Source: Planctomycetia bacterium (GTDB taxonomy: Bacteria > Planctomycetota > Phycisphaerae > Phycisphaerales > SM1A02). From it: 64,000 nucleotides of DNA. Below are positions 43,669-52,592 of this stretch, piece after piece. The position numbers were made by a program, and so were the translations under genes. The DNA lies in the NCBI GenBank assembly GCA_005790605.1, contig SXUI01000063.1, positions 31,100 to 95,099 of the forward strand, given 5' to 3'. The notes under the pieces are model-generated. The model had not been told where the DNA came from. It ran no database searches and worked only from the letters and a program-made list of their open reading frames with translations. Numbering within the stretch: position 1 is the first letter of the stretch; each line of letters opens with the position of its first letter.

Positions 43669-44385
43669 TCAGGGTTTCCCGACTCGGAAGCGCTTGCCGA
43701 CTCCCTCGCTCGTGGGTTCCACTGTCGGCTCGCCTGTGAAGTCGAGCGGGGTGCCGGGCTCCCAGGATCGCACGGTGTATCCATTTCCCGACGGAGTCAG
43801 TTCATCCAACCAACCGTTTGCCCAACGAATACGGAGCGCTGATCGCTTGATCCACCAACTTCCGACATTGGGAGTATCAATCGACTTCCACGCCGTGTGC
43901 GACGATTGGATCGCGACGAAAAAGCTCGTGCTGCCACTCGACAATCCTTCGGGGATTTCATACACACCGACCCATTGAGCATCCGCATCACTTGTGCGCG
44001 CGCTGAAACCGATGTTGGTCGCCGCTCCGTCACGCGCAGCACCAGGCGCGAAGCCCTCCTTCGCGTAATGACCATCGTGGGTCGGAACAACCACATCACG
44101 CCATCCGTCGGTGTAGTCGATGACGAGCCGCCCGCGCTCAATCTTCCACGACCCCTGCTCACCCTGTGCCTTCGTCGGTCCCTTCGACCAATTGCTTATC
44201 GCGCTTCCGTCTGGATCGATGATCACATCAAAGGTCGTGTTCTCGCTGTCCGTCAAAGTCCAAGTACCGATAGCCGTCTTGTCGGTCAGCGCGAGCGCCG
44301 ATGTCGTTCGCTCGTGGGCGCAGCCCATGCTGAACGCGACCGCAAGCGGAATGAGGAACGCGAGAACGAGAGTGGTGCAGCGCAT
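43669..44385 (-). CDS. putative lipoprotein of unknown function
   Basis: From the ATG at 44385 a signal peptide (TTLVLAFLIPLAVAFSMGCAH) ends in a lipobox with Cys. The mature part has two similar beta-sandwich halves: IGTWTLTDSENTTFDVIIDPDG...GSWKIERGRLVIDYTDGWRDVV and QWVGVYEIPEGLSSGSTSFFVAIQ...GSWWIKRSALRIRWANGWLDEL. An internal duplication is therefore visible. It is likely an outer- or inner-membrane lipoprotein. No family was recognised. The 43512-43668 gap before the protease gene shows nothing notable. Confidence 0.75.
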   Translation of the reverse strand: MRCTTLVLAFLIPLAVAFSMGCAHERTTSALALTDKTAIGTWTLTDSENTTFDVIIDPDGSAISNWSKGPTKAQGEQGSWKIERGRLVIDYTDGWRDVVVPTHDGHYAKEGFAPGAARDGAATNIGFSARTSDADAQWVGVYEIPEGLSSGSTSFFVAIQSSHTAWKSIDTPNVGSWWIKRSALRIRWANGWLDELTPSGNGYTVRSWEPGTPLDFTGEPTVEPTSEGVGKRFRVGKP

Positions 44386-44473
44386 CGTGCGGGTATTGGA
44401 ATCGAAACTGGGCACCAGCGAATCGCCAATGTCCGATTCCGTCCACTCGCCGCGCGCGACAATGAGGAAAGCA

Positions 44474-44545
44474 AGCCACCCATGGGAGTCGAACCCACGA
44501 CCTGCGCTTTACGATAGCGCTGCTCTACCACTGAGCTAGGGTGGC
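44474..44545 (-). tRNA. tRNA-Thr (anticodon CGT)
   Basis: The reverse strand folds as a cloverleaf: acceptor GCCACCC/GGGTGGC, D arm GCTC-AGTGGTA-GAGC and anticodon arm GCGCT-ATCGTAA-AGCGC. The loop centre CGT reads ACG codons. The variable loop is AGGTC and the T arm is GTGGG-TTCGACT-CCCAT. The 3' CCA is not encoded. Confidence 0.93.
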
Positions 44546-44630
44546 GATATTGCCCTTCGTCCGACCTCCAACGCCAAGAAGGTCGCCCATTCAATCAAGG
44601 GCGAGAAGTGTAGCGCGTGACGCGCTCAAA

Positions 44631-46799
44631 TCACTTCAAAATCAGCTTGACGGCTTCGCTTGCGCCGAGGTTCAACGCGCCGTAAAGGCGACCCGCTGCA
44701 TCCGCTGCCGGTCCCTCGCTCGAAGCAACGAGGCTTGTGACCCCAGCAATCTGCTTCTCGCTTCCACGGAATCCGGACGCGCGCACTGCGGCGGTTGCCG
44801 CATCGAGAAGCGCGAGCTGGGTGTCGGCATTCGCGCTGAGCGCCGCATCAACGAGGCCTCCAGCGGCACTCGTCGTACCAAAGTCCGCGAGTGTTTCTGC
44901 GACGAGAAGCTTGAAGGAATCTGGTCGTTCCGCCAGCGAGCGCAACAAGGTTGGCTCGGCATCGGTCGCAACCATGATTGGATTGTGACTCGTTGCGAGC
45001 GACTCAAGCGACTCAAGCGCAGCCGCGGCGTAGGTCAATGCTTCGGCTTCATCCACCATGCTGCCGGACACCGCCGCGACGACGGATGATGCGGCGGCGC
45101 GGAAGGTCTCAATCGTCCCGCCGGAAATCCACGCAGCGACGGATGGATCGTTTCCGAAAGCGGAGCGGACCGCAGATTCGTCATGCACCGAGACGATCGC
45201 GAGTACGGGCGTCGCGTAGGTCAGCGCGTTGGCACGAATGGCGCGGTATGAAGTGGTAAGCGCGTCCGCATCACCCCGCAGGACGACGAGTTCGACACCG
45301 TCAGCAGCGGCGATATTCGCAGTTGCATCGACAAGTCCGCTCGCGTTGAGAATTGGAGTGAAGCCTGCTTCGGTCAACTGCGCATCGATCGCGCTGCGAT
45401 CCTCAGCCACGCCGCCAAGCGCGATTGCGCGCGGTGCGCCATCCCAACTCACCGCAGAGGCGAGCGTTGGAACAACAGCGAAGGCGCCGTCGAAACTCTC
45501 CGTGCCCTTCGCATTCGCGAGCGCGAGCGCAGCGTCGAGTCGAACGCGGCGGTCTGGGAACCTGAGGCACTCGGTCATTGGAGCACGACCGCCACTCGTG
45601 AGCGACTTCGCGTCGGAGGTCTGCGCGAGAGCAGCGATCGCGTCACGGACGAGCGCGCCGTCGCCGCTATCAATGGCGAGCGCGAGGACGCCGGTAGCGA
45701 TCTGTGAGCCAGCGACAGTCGCGTAGAAGGCTGGGCTGTAACCGGTCGCTTCCATCGCATCACTTCCAAGCGTGTTTTCTCGGCGAAGATTCGCCGCGAT
45801 GAAGAGCGAAAGCGCCTGCGTGTTCGATGCATCAAGCGTCAAAGCGCGACGCGCCATGTTCATGGTCATCGCGTCGCAGAACACATTGGTTGCCACTGCA
45901 GCTGCCGACAGCCCACCGGTCGCGTGGTAGCTCCACACATTGTTGGTCGCATCATTGCCATGCGGAATGAGCATCTCTTCACGGGAGAAGAAGCGATGCG
46001 CAAGCGCGGTGTAGTGCGCACTCGCGTTGGTCGAAGTTGCACCCAATCGCGTCATCGCGGCAGTCGCTGCGTTCTTGACGTCCGACGCCGTTCCCTCAGC
46101 AGACGCGAGATCTGCGAGGAAAGGAATCGCGGTTGGCCAACCGATGTCCGCAAGCACGCCGATGAGCGTGTTCTGCGTTTCTGGGTCCACGGAAGGAAGC
46201 GCGGCACAGATCGCGAGAACTGAAAGCCGCTTCATCTCGACGAGCGTCGTGACCGACTTCGATGCAAGCGCCGGATCATCATGCTTCTCGATGACGCGCA
46301 AGAGCGCAGGGACGGCGTGCTCATCCGCAGCGGCGAGCCGCTCGCGAGCAAGCATTTGTTGACGAAGCGTGCCGGTGAGCATGCCGACCGCTTCATTGAT
46401 CCGATCGAGATCGCGCGCGCGTGCCTTGCGCCCGCTCTCAACCTTGTGCTCAATCTTCGTGGCGACGGCGGCGACTTCGCCCATGGCTCGGCTGCGCGCA
46501 ATCGCTCGGTCGAGTCGCTCTCCGAGGTCGTTCGCATCCACGAGTTCCGCGAGCGCTTCGTCGCTCACTCCGCTATCGAGCGTTGCTTGACCAGCAGCGA
46601 GCGCGAGCTCTGACTTCCCAATAAGCACATAGTGCACGAAGTTCTCAATCTGCTGCGTCGCGACCGTGTCGGCGGCTGCGGTTGCCGCTGCGGTTTCCTC
46701 CTGAGCCAAGAGCGATGGCGTGGCGGAGAGGAGGAGCGTCGCGCTCAGAACTGCGGCGAGACGGCAAGAGACGGGGCAGCGGAAAAGGTCAGATCGCAT
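44631..46799 (-). CDS. large secreted alpha-helical repeat protein (HEAT-like)
   Basis: This 722-residue protein has a signal peptide (LAAVLSATLLLSATPSLLAQ). The mature protein is nearly all Ala-rich helices with HEAT-like units (AVPALLRVIEKHDDPALASKSVTTLVEMKRLSV; ALPSVDPETQNTLIGVLADIGWPTAIPFLADLAS; DVKNAATAAMTRLGA). A later segment looks like a receiver-fold or Rossmann-type domain (SAIDAQLTEAGFTPILNASGLVDA ... VELVVLRGD ... ATPVLAIVSVHDESAV). The function is unknown and is probably periplasmic scaffolding. The ATG at 46799 is placed directly before the signal peptide. Confidence 0.72.
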   Translation of the reverse strand: MRSDLFRCPVSCRLAAVLSATLLLSATPSLLAQEETAAATAAADTVATQQIENFVHYVLIGKSELALAAGQATLDSGVSDEALAELVDANDLGERLDRAIARSRAMGEVAAVATKIEHKVESGRKARARDLDRINEAVGMLTGTLRQQMLARERLAAADEHAVPALLRVIEKHDDPALASKSVTTLVEMKRLSVLAICAALPSVDPETQNTLIGVLADIGWPTAIPFLADLASAEGTASDVKNAATAAMTRLGATSTNASAHYTALAHRFFSREEMLIPHGNDATNNVWSYHATGGLSAAAVATNVFCDAMTMNMARRALTLDASNTQALSLFIAANLRRENTLGSDAMEATGYSPAFYATVAGSQIATGVLALAIDSGDGALVRDAIAALAQTSDAKSLTSGGRAPMTECLRFPDRRVRLDAALALANAKGTESFDGAFAVVPTLASAVSWDGAPRAIALGGVAEDRSAIDAQLTEAGFTPILNASGLVDATANIAAADGVELVVLRGDADALTTSYRAIRANALTYATPVLAIVSVHDESAVRSAFGNDPSVAAWISGGTIETFRAAASSVVAAVSGSMVDEAEALTYAAAALESLESLATSHNPIMVATDAEPTLLRSLAERPDSFKLLVAETLADFGTTSAAGGLVDAALSANADTQLALLDAATAAVRASGFRGSEKQIAGVTSLVASSEGPAADAAGRLYGALNLGASEAVKLILK

Positions 46800-47035
46800 G
46801 GAGCACTCCGGGAGGACTTCAGTCAGATTTCTGCAGAGCCGCGAATCGTACAAGCGAGGCTTAGAAGGTGTCAAAAGGCGAAAGCCTTCGCGTTCGCACC
46901 GTTCCTCTTCAATCAGGTCGCCACGAGGCGCCATGAAACGAGTCGGAACGAGTACAGTCCTCGCGACGCGACAATGCGTCAGACAGACTGCCCTGTTCGG
47001 AGAATGGTTCTCCGACATGCGATTGCTGCGAATCC

Positions 47036-47240
47036 CGCTGCAGCCGCCTGAGGGAAGGTGGTGAAAATCCACCGCGGACGCGCCGCCGTAACAGGATGCG
47101 AGGCCTCTCGGAGGAACCTTCAAGGGTCCCTACGGAGAACCATCGCAACAATCAGGCCTTTCAGCCACTCGCGAGCCATCGCGGGGAAGGCGCCTGAGCG
47201 TGTAAGCCTGAAGCCGGAAAACCTGCTGAGCAATCCACGC
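47036..47240 (+). ncRNA. cobalamin riboswitch
   Basis: The aptamer core is recognisable: GAGGGAAGGTGGTGAAAATCC, then ACCGCGGACGCGCCGCCGTAACAGG (consensus GGGAA..GGTG..AATCC..G.GC..CCGC.ACTGTAA..GG). A variable arm follows, then the B12-box end AAGCCGGAAAACCTGCTGAGC at about 47210-47230. The ~85 bases to the next ATG can form a CCGATC...GATCGG stem and a GTTCCG...CGGAAC stem but have no T-run. Control is therefore more likely translational than by termination. Adenosyl- or methylcobalamin binding should switch off the downstream secreted-protein gene. Confidence 0.9.
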
Positions 47241-47324
47241 GGTGCCGATCCCTCGGTTCCCCGGCAGCTCCCCGATCGGAGCGAAGCGAAGTTCCGGCGC
47301 GAAGACGGAACGAGAGCAGGATGC

Positions 47325-48260
47325 ATGCGGCAATCGTTTTTTCGACGAGCCCGTTTTCTCAAGACATTTCTTCTATGCGTCGTGCTTGGAGCGCCGCTGC
47401 CGGTCAACTCCGCGAGAGCGATGGAGAGTGCGTTCGCGACGCAAGTCATTGCGTTTAGCGCGGGAACCGGTGCCGCGTTTGGATACACGAACAGCAGCAG
47501 CGTGCTTGGTGAGCCGGAACGATTCACTGGAGAGGGCCTCATTCCACAGTGCGTGACGCCCTTTCAACCCGCGTTCCTACAGCACGAAATCGTCTCACTC
47601 GGCGTGGGCGGGTTTGTGACGATCGCATTCGATCATGATGTCATCGACGATCCACGCAATGAGTTTGGCGTCGACCTCTTGGTGTTTGGAAACGCATTCT
47701 TCTCCGATCAAGGGGGCGCGATCGTCGCTGGACTCGCGTCAGAGCCCGGTTCAATCGAGGTGAGCCAAGACGGATTGAACTGGGTGCTCGTCAGAGGCGC
47801 GGGCCCAGAGTCGCTGTTCCCGACACGGGGATTTCTCGATGTTGGCCCGTACAGCGTGCTTGCTGGAAAGAGCCCGAGCGACTTTACCAAGGCCGTCGAT
47901 CCATCCATCACACTGAGTCATCTCGTCGGACTCGACTACGACGCAGTCCAGTCAATCTACGGCGTGTCAGGCGGCGGCGTCGGCATTGATCTTGCATCGA
48001 TTCAACTCGATTGGATCCGATTCGTGCGGGTGCGCGGCGCGACTGTGAGCGGCCAGAGTCCCGAAGTGGATGCGTTTGCCGATGTTTCTCCAGAAAGCGC
48101 CGAAGCGGACCTTGATGCGGATGGTGTTGTGGGTGCGACGGACCTCGCCATCGTCCTCGGCGCGTGGGCAACGCGCGGCAACATCGCCGACATCGATGGC
48201 GATGGCGTGGTTGGGGCGACCGATCTCGCGCGGCTGCTCGGGGCATGGGGTGCAGCGTGA
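47325..48260 (+). CDS. B12-riboswitch-controlled secreted protein with dockerin-like repeats
   Basis: This 311-residue protein has a signal peptide (FLKTFLLCVVLGAPLPVNSARA) and a beta-rich domain: QVIAFSAGTGAAFGYTNSSSVLGEPERF, HEIVSLGVGGFVTIAFDHDVIDD, FGVDLLVFGNAFF, SEPGSIEVSQDGLNWVLV. From memory, this 'SLG.GG.I...FD...D...FGNAF...EPG...VS.D' pattern occurs in surface proteins of B12-regulated loci elsewhere. Two EF-hand-like dockerin-type repeats end it (DLDADGVVGATDLAIVLGAWA; DIDGDGVVGATDLARLLGAWG). The riboswitch ends about 85 bases before the ATG. A role in capturing cobalamin at the cell surface is inferred. Confidence 0.8.
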   Translation: MRQSFFRRARFLKTFLLCVVLGAPLPVNSARAMESAFATQVIAFSAGTGAAFGYTNSSSVLGEPERFTGEGLIPQCVTPFQPAFLQHEIVSLGVGGFVTIAFDHDVIDDPRNEFGVDLLVFGNAFFSDQGGAIVAGLASEPGSIEVSQDGLNWVLVRGAGPESLFPTRGFLDVGPYSVLAGKSPSDFTKAVDPSITLSHLVGLDYDAVQSIYGVSGGGVGIDLASIQLDWIRFVRVRGATVSGQSPEVDAFADVSPESAEADLDADGVVGATDLAIVLGAWATRGNIADIDGDGVVGATDLARLLGAWGAA

Positions 48261-49063
48261 ACACCATGCAACAGCGCCGCGCATTCACCCTCGTCGAGAC
48301 ACTCGTCGTCATCGGCGTGCTTTCAACCCTTCTCGCGATCTTGCTCCCAGCTGCATCAAGTGTGCGAGCGAGCGCGCGTGCGTCTGAGTGCCAATCGAAT
48401 CTGCGCCAACTCGGAATCGCGGCAACTGCCTACGCAGCGCAGAACGCCGACCACTTCCCTCCCGCGTTGCTCTACAAGATGCGGCCTGAGGGCTTGTCGA
48501 CCATCGCGTGGGATTTCGAAACGCGCGCGAACGGAACTGTGACGCCAGGAGCAGTTTGGTCTTTCATCGGCGGTGTGAACCGCGTGCAGCAATGCCCGGA
48601 GTTCCTCGGCGCGTCGACCTCTGGCAATGATCCTTTCACGGGATACAACTACAACACGACCTACATCGGAGCGGAAGGACGATTTCCGACGATGGACCCA
48701 GCGACAGGACGCTGGCTTGACGGTTGGAAATCCGCGCGGATGGGCCTTCGCGCCGGGCAGATTCGCAACACAACAAGCGTGGCGCTGTTCGGAGACGGCG
48801 GCTGGCGAGGCGGTGCGAACAAGTTCATGCGCGCGCCTTCCAACGCGGTCGAAAACGATGCGTCACTCGTTGCTGCGGGAGCGCAAGCTTTCCGTCACAA
48901 AGGATGCACGGCGTTCTGCGCGATCGATGGACACATCGCGCCTTGCTCGCAAGCCTGTCGTGGCCCAAGCACAACACCGCAGCTTGAACTCGAGATCATG
49001 GCTTTTCCGAACAACGGATTCTTGAGCGAAGACGATGCCGCGTACGACCCTTCCAAGTCGTAA
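48257..49063 (+). CDS. type II pseudopilin-like protein (DUF1559-type), downstream of the B12 riboswitch
   Basis: A prepilin-type N-terminus (QQRRAFTLVETLVVIGVLSTLLAILLPAA) carries the cleavage site before FTLVE and the hydrophobic pilin helix. The mature part starts CQSNLRQLGIAATAYAAQNADHFP. It then holds FTGYNYNTTYIGAEG and NTTSVALFGDGGWRGGANKF, then HKGCTAFCAIDGHIAPCSQAC, an H-X9-DG-like tail. A GTG start overlapping the upstream stop (GTGA) is preferred over the ATG at 48266. Being coupled to the riboswitch gene, it should be B12-repressed as well. It is probably displayed by a type II-secretion or pseudopilus system encoded elsewhere. Confidence 0.82.
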   Translation: MNTMQQRRAFTLVETLVVIGVLSTLLAILLPAASSVRASARASECQSNLRQLGIAATAYAAQNADHFPPALLYKMRPEGLSTIAWDFETRANGTVTPGAVWSFIGGVNRVQQCPEFLGASTSGNDPFTGYNYNTTYIGAEGRFPTMDPATGRWLDGWKSARMGLRAGQIRNTTSVALFGDGGWRGGANKFMRAPSNAVENDASLVAAGAQAFRHKGCTAFCAIDGHIAPCSQACRGPSTTPQLELEIMAFPNNGFLSEDDAAYDPSKS

Positions 49064-49073
49064 GTGATCAAAC

Positions 49074-50855
49074 TCAGCGCCCAAACCGCCGTTCGAGGTC
49101 GCGCAGCGAGATGCGGAGGCTCGTCGGTCGACCGTGCGGGCAGTTCGTACTGCGGTCGAGATTTTCGCGCAGCGCGAGCAGCGCGTGCAGTTCGCTCTCG
49201 CTGAGGCGATCCCCTGCTTTTACCGCGGCCTTGCACGCCATCATGTCGACGATTTCGTGGAGCGAGGACTCAAGCGTCAACTCGCTTCCATGCTCGAGGG
49301 CTTTTCCCAAGAGCAAACTCGCGAATGCAACGGCGTCGACGCCGCGAGAAGCGAAGAGCGATGGAACTGCATCGATCGCGAGCGTGCGATTTCCGAAGGG
49401 TCGCATCGCAAACCCAATCCGTTCGCAGAGCGCTCTGATCGAACCAGCCGCATCCATCTCCGCGACGGAGCACTCCACGACTTCCGGAACGAGGAGTGTT
49501 TGGCTCTCAAGACTTCCCTGACTCAACCGATCGAAGATGAGCTCGAACATGTATCGCTCATGCAACGCGTGCTGATCAATGATGAGAATGCCTTCGTCAT
49601 CCTCCGTCACGATGTAGTTCTCATGAAACTGCGCAATCGGAGCGCGCTTGGGCTCCATGATCGTCGATGCAACAGTCACGGCAGCGCGCTCGAGAGACGC
49701 CCCACCCTCAAGGGCCCGTGCGTGCGCGATCGCAGCCAGCTCCGCAAATCCCGAGCTCGCACCGGATCCAAACCACGGCGGCGCACCATGCTCGGGCGTC
49801 GTGACTCCTGCACTCGGGACGGTCGCAGGGTCTTTCGACAACTCAAACCACGGGACGAGATTTGCGCTTCGAAGCGCGCGCTCAATGGCACGCCGTACGC
49901 CTTGGTGCACGGGCTGCGGCGTACGGAATCGCACCTCTGATTTCGCGGGATGCACATTCACATCCACCTCGCGCGGATCAATCTCAAGGAAGAGCGCGAC
50001 GGAAGGCGATCGCGCTGGATCGAGGAGCCCTCGATACGCCTCTTTGACTGCGTGTAGGAGCAAGCGATCCATGATCGGCCGCCCATTCAGGTGCATGCGC
50101 ACGGCCTTCGCCGTTGGGCGTGCAACCGCCGGTTTCCCCGCGAATCCATGCACGACCAAACCACCGCACTCAGGCGCGCTCCATTCAAACTCCAGCAGTT
50201 CTGGTTCGAGTTCCTTTCCCAACACATCAAGCGTGCGCCGCTTCGGCTCGTCTGTCGCTTGCAGCGTGAGCAACGCGCGACCGTTGGAGGAGAGCGTGAA
50301 CGCGACAGCGGGATGCCCTACGGCAATGGCTTCGACAACCTCCGTGATACGCGCCGTTTCCGCCGAATCTGCTCGGAGAAACTTGCGCCGCGCCGGCACA
50401 TTGAAGAAAAGCGTGCGGACTTCGACACTCGTTCCAACCCGCATCGCGACCGGTCGAAGCCCTCCGACGACGCCGCCATCCACAGACACCTCGGTCCCAG
50501 CGTCAGCATCCTTTGTTCGCGAGCGAAGTGTCATGCGTGAGACGGAGGCGATCGACGCCATCGCCTCACCACGAAATCCAAGCGTCGCGATGGACTCGAG
50601 ATCCTCGCTCGTCGCAATCTTGCTCGTCGCGTGCGCTGAAAGTGCGAGGAGCATCTCATCGGCAGGAATCCCGCAGCCATTGTCAACCACGCGAACGAGC
50701 GCACTTCCACCTTCTTCAATCTCAATCTGCATCGAAGTTGCGCCAGCATCCAAGGCGTTTTCGACGAGCTCCTTCACCACGCTTGCCGGCCGTTCCACCA
50801 CTTCTCCAGCAGCGATCTGGTTGATGAGTTGCGGACTGAGTGCGCGAATGGGCAT
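49074..50855 (-). CDS. mutL: DNA mismatch repair protein MutL
   Basis: This 593-residue MutL has N-terminal GHKL ATPase motifs (IAAGEVVERPASVVKELVENALDAG, VVDNGCGIP, ATSKIATSEDLESIATLGFRGEAMASIASVS), a Pro/Ala-rich linker and a C-terminal dimerisation domain. The endonuclease metal-binding motif DQHALHERYMFE fits DQHA(X)2E(X)4E. ACKAAVKAGD and NCPHGRPT complete that site, so the protein is expected to nick DNA itself, as in bacteria lacking MutH. mutS is not in the window. nadE follows 12 bases downstream on the same strand. Confidence 0.96.
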   Translation of the reverse strand: MPIRALSPQLINQIAAGEVVERPASVVKELVENALDAGATSMQIEIEEGGSALVRVVDNGCGIPADEMLLALSAHATSKIATSEDLESIATLGFRGEAMASIASVSRMTLRSRTKDADAGTEVSVDGGVVGGLRPVAMRVGTSVEVRTLFFNVPARRKFLRADSAETARITEVVEAIAVGHPAVAFTLSSNGRALLTLQATDEPKRRTLDVLGKELEPELLEFEWSAPECGGLVVHGFAGKPAVARPTAKAVRMHLNGRPIMDRLLLHAVKEAYRGLLDPARSPSVALFLEIDPREVDVNVHPAKSEVRFRTPQPVHQGVRRAIERALRSANLVPWFELSKDPATVPSAGVTTPEHGAPPWFGSGASSGFAELAAIAHARALEGGASLERAAVTVASTIMEPKRAPIAQFHENYIVTEDDEGILIIDQHALHERYMFELIFDRLSQGSLESQTLLVPEVVECSVAEMDAAGSIRALCERIGFAMRPFGNRTLAIDAVPSLFASRGVDAVAFASLLLGKALEHGSELTLESSLHEIVDMMACKAAVKAGDRLSESELHALLALRENLDRSTNCPHGRPTSLRISLRDLERRFGR

Positions 50856-50867
50856 GAGAGTTCTCGC

Positions 50868-52514
50868 TCAGCCACGAACGATGGGGAAAGGCCGACCGCG
50901 CCCGAATGCGCGTTGCGTGAGTTTCAGAATCACCGCCGATTGATCGCGCTTGTACTGCGCGCGATCGATTGCCGCACACCATCGCCGCACGACCGCAAGT
51001 TCAAGGTTTGTGTCTTGCGCGATGCGTTCTGGAGTGCGCTCATGCTCGATGAATCCCTCAATAATCGCATCGAGGTCGGCGTAGGGCGGAAGCGTGTCTT
51101 GATCTGTCTGATCAGGTCGAAGTTCCGCGCTCGGAGGCTTCTCGATGGATCGCTCCGGAATAGGCGCCGCGCTGAACCCACACGCATGCGCATTCGCGTT
51201 CATCCACTTCGCGAGAGCGTAGACACGCGTCTTGAGCAGATCGCCAATCGGCGCGAGTGCGCCGCACATGTCTCCGTACAGCGTCGCGTAACCGACCGCG
51301 AGTTCGCTCTTGTTCCCCGTGGTGAGTACGAGCGAACCACTCGCATTCGAGTGCGCCATGAGGAGCACGCCGCGCACACGCGATTGCAAATTCTCATCGA
51401 CAATTCCAAGAATCTCTGGCAGCGCGGGCACGAGTGCCGAACGAAGCGCTTCATGTGCGTCGTGGATGGGAAGGCGAAGCACGCTCGCGAGGCCCAACGC
51501 AGCTCCTGCAGCCCGCGCATCTTCAAGCGAGTGCGAGGACGAGTAACGAGAAGGAAGCAAGAGCCCTTCGACTTGGGTACCTCCGAGAGCGTGAGCCGCG
51601 AGCGCTGCGACCAACGCGCTGTCGATGCCGCCTGAGAGTCCAAGGACGGCGCGACGATGCCCAGTCTTGCGAAAGTACCCTTCGATCCCAGTTGAAGCTG
51701 CGGAGAAGACCTCGGACTCCCAACACACTGCAGCGCTCGAAACCGGTGCAGCTGTCGACAAATCAACAGTGTGCTCGCTCTGCGCTCTCGGCCACTGCGC
51801 ATCAAGCAGCAGCGCTCCGTCCGCGCGCACAATTCGTGCATGACCATCAAAGACGAGATCGTCGTGCGCTCCCGCTTGATTGACGCTTACCACTGTTGCT
51901 CCGCGGCGCGCTGTCGCGTCGAGGATCGCACGATGCGCGACGTCTTTGCCGATCGCGAATGGACTCGCGCTCGGGACGACGAGGACCTTCGCGCCAAGCG
52001 CGAGACTCTCAGCAACGGCATCGCACCCGTAGTCTCGCTGCGCCAGCGCGTCTTGCGCGCGCCAGAGGTCCTCACAAATCAGGATGCCGACCTTGGTTTG
52101 CGCGCACTCGATCACGCATGGCGCGTCGCCGTGCGCGAAGTAGCGCTCCTCCGCAAACACATCGTATTCCGGTAGAAGCCGCTTGCGATACACACACTGC
52201 ACTTTGCCGGTGTGCATCACCGCAACCGCATTCGCGCACGGGCGCGCACCGTGCTTGATTGGTTGCGGAAATCCAACGATCGCCGTCACACGATTCGCGG
52301 CCTTGGCGAGTTCGATGATCGCGTCCTCGCAATCCTGCGCGAATCGCTCGCGGAGCAAGAGGTCGCGTGGCGGATATCCAGAAACTGCAAGTTCCCCAAA
52401 GACCACGAGGTCGATTCCGTCGCGCTCAGCGCGCGCGATCGCACCGAGGATGCTTGACACATTGCCTGCGATGTCGCCCACTCTTGGGTCAAATTGCACG
52501 GTTCGAATCTGCAC
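50868..52514 (-). CDS. nadE: glutamine-dependent NAD+ synthetase
   Basis: Converts deamido-NAD to NAD using glutamine-derived ammonia. The N-terminal nitrilase-type glutaminase has its triad in LVVFGELAVSGYPPRDLL (Glu), CVYRKRLLP (Lys) and GILICEDLW (Cys). The C-terminal synthetase has the ATP-binding P-loop VLGLSGGIDSALVAALA, then LVLTTGNKSELAVGYATLYGDMCGALAPIGDLLKT and PSAELRPDQTDQDTLPPY. A GTG at 52514 gives the usual start (VQIRTVQFDPRVGDIAGN) in preference to an in-frame TTG at 52526. At 548 residues it is the standard two-domain short form. Confidence 0.95.
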   Translation of the reverse strand: MQIRTVQFDPRVGDIAGNVSSILGAIARAERDGIDLVVFGELAVSGYPPRDLLLRERFAQDCEDAIIELAKAANRVTAIVGFPQPIKHGARPCANAVAVMHTGKVQCVYRKRLLPEYDVFAEERYFAHGDAPCVIECAQTKVGILICEDLWRAQDALAQRDYGCDAVAESLALGAKVLVVPSASPFAIGKDVAHRAILDATARRGATVVSVNQAGAHDDLVFDGHARIVRADGALLLDAQWPRAQSEHTVDLSTAAPVSSAAVCWESEVFSAASTGIEGYFRKTGHRRAVLGLSGGIDSALVAALAAHALGGTQVEGLLLPSRYSSSHSLEDARAAGAALGLASVLRLPIHDAHEALRSALVPALPEILGIVDENLQSRVRGVLLMAHSNASGSLVLTTGNKSELAVGYATLYGDMCGALAPIGDLLKTRVYALAKWMNANAHACGFSAAPIPERSIEKPPSAELRPDQTDQDTLPPYADLDAIIEGFIEHERTPERIAQDTNLELAVVRRWCAAIDRAQYKRDQSAVILKLTQRAFGRGRPFPIVRG

Positions 52515-52530
52515 GAGGGAGTGCAAGAAT

Positions 52531-52567
52531 ACGACAAACGCCCCCGCAAAGCGGAGGCGTTTGTCGT
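52531..52567 (-). terminator. hairpin between the HTH-receiver gene and nadE
   Basis: A perfect 12-base-pair stem ACGACAAACGCC/GGCGTTTGTCGT lies 25 bases after the regulator stop and just before the nadE start. The T-rich side (CTCTTTCT) is on the plus strand, so efficiency on the minus strand is uncertain. Confidence 0.65.
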
Positions 52568-52592
52568 CTCTTTCTACTCTCGTTTCGGTCGC

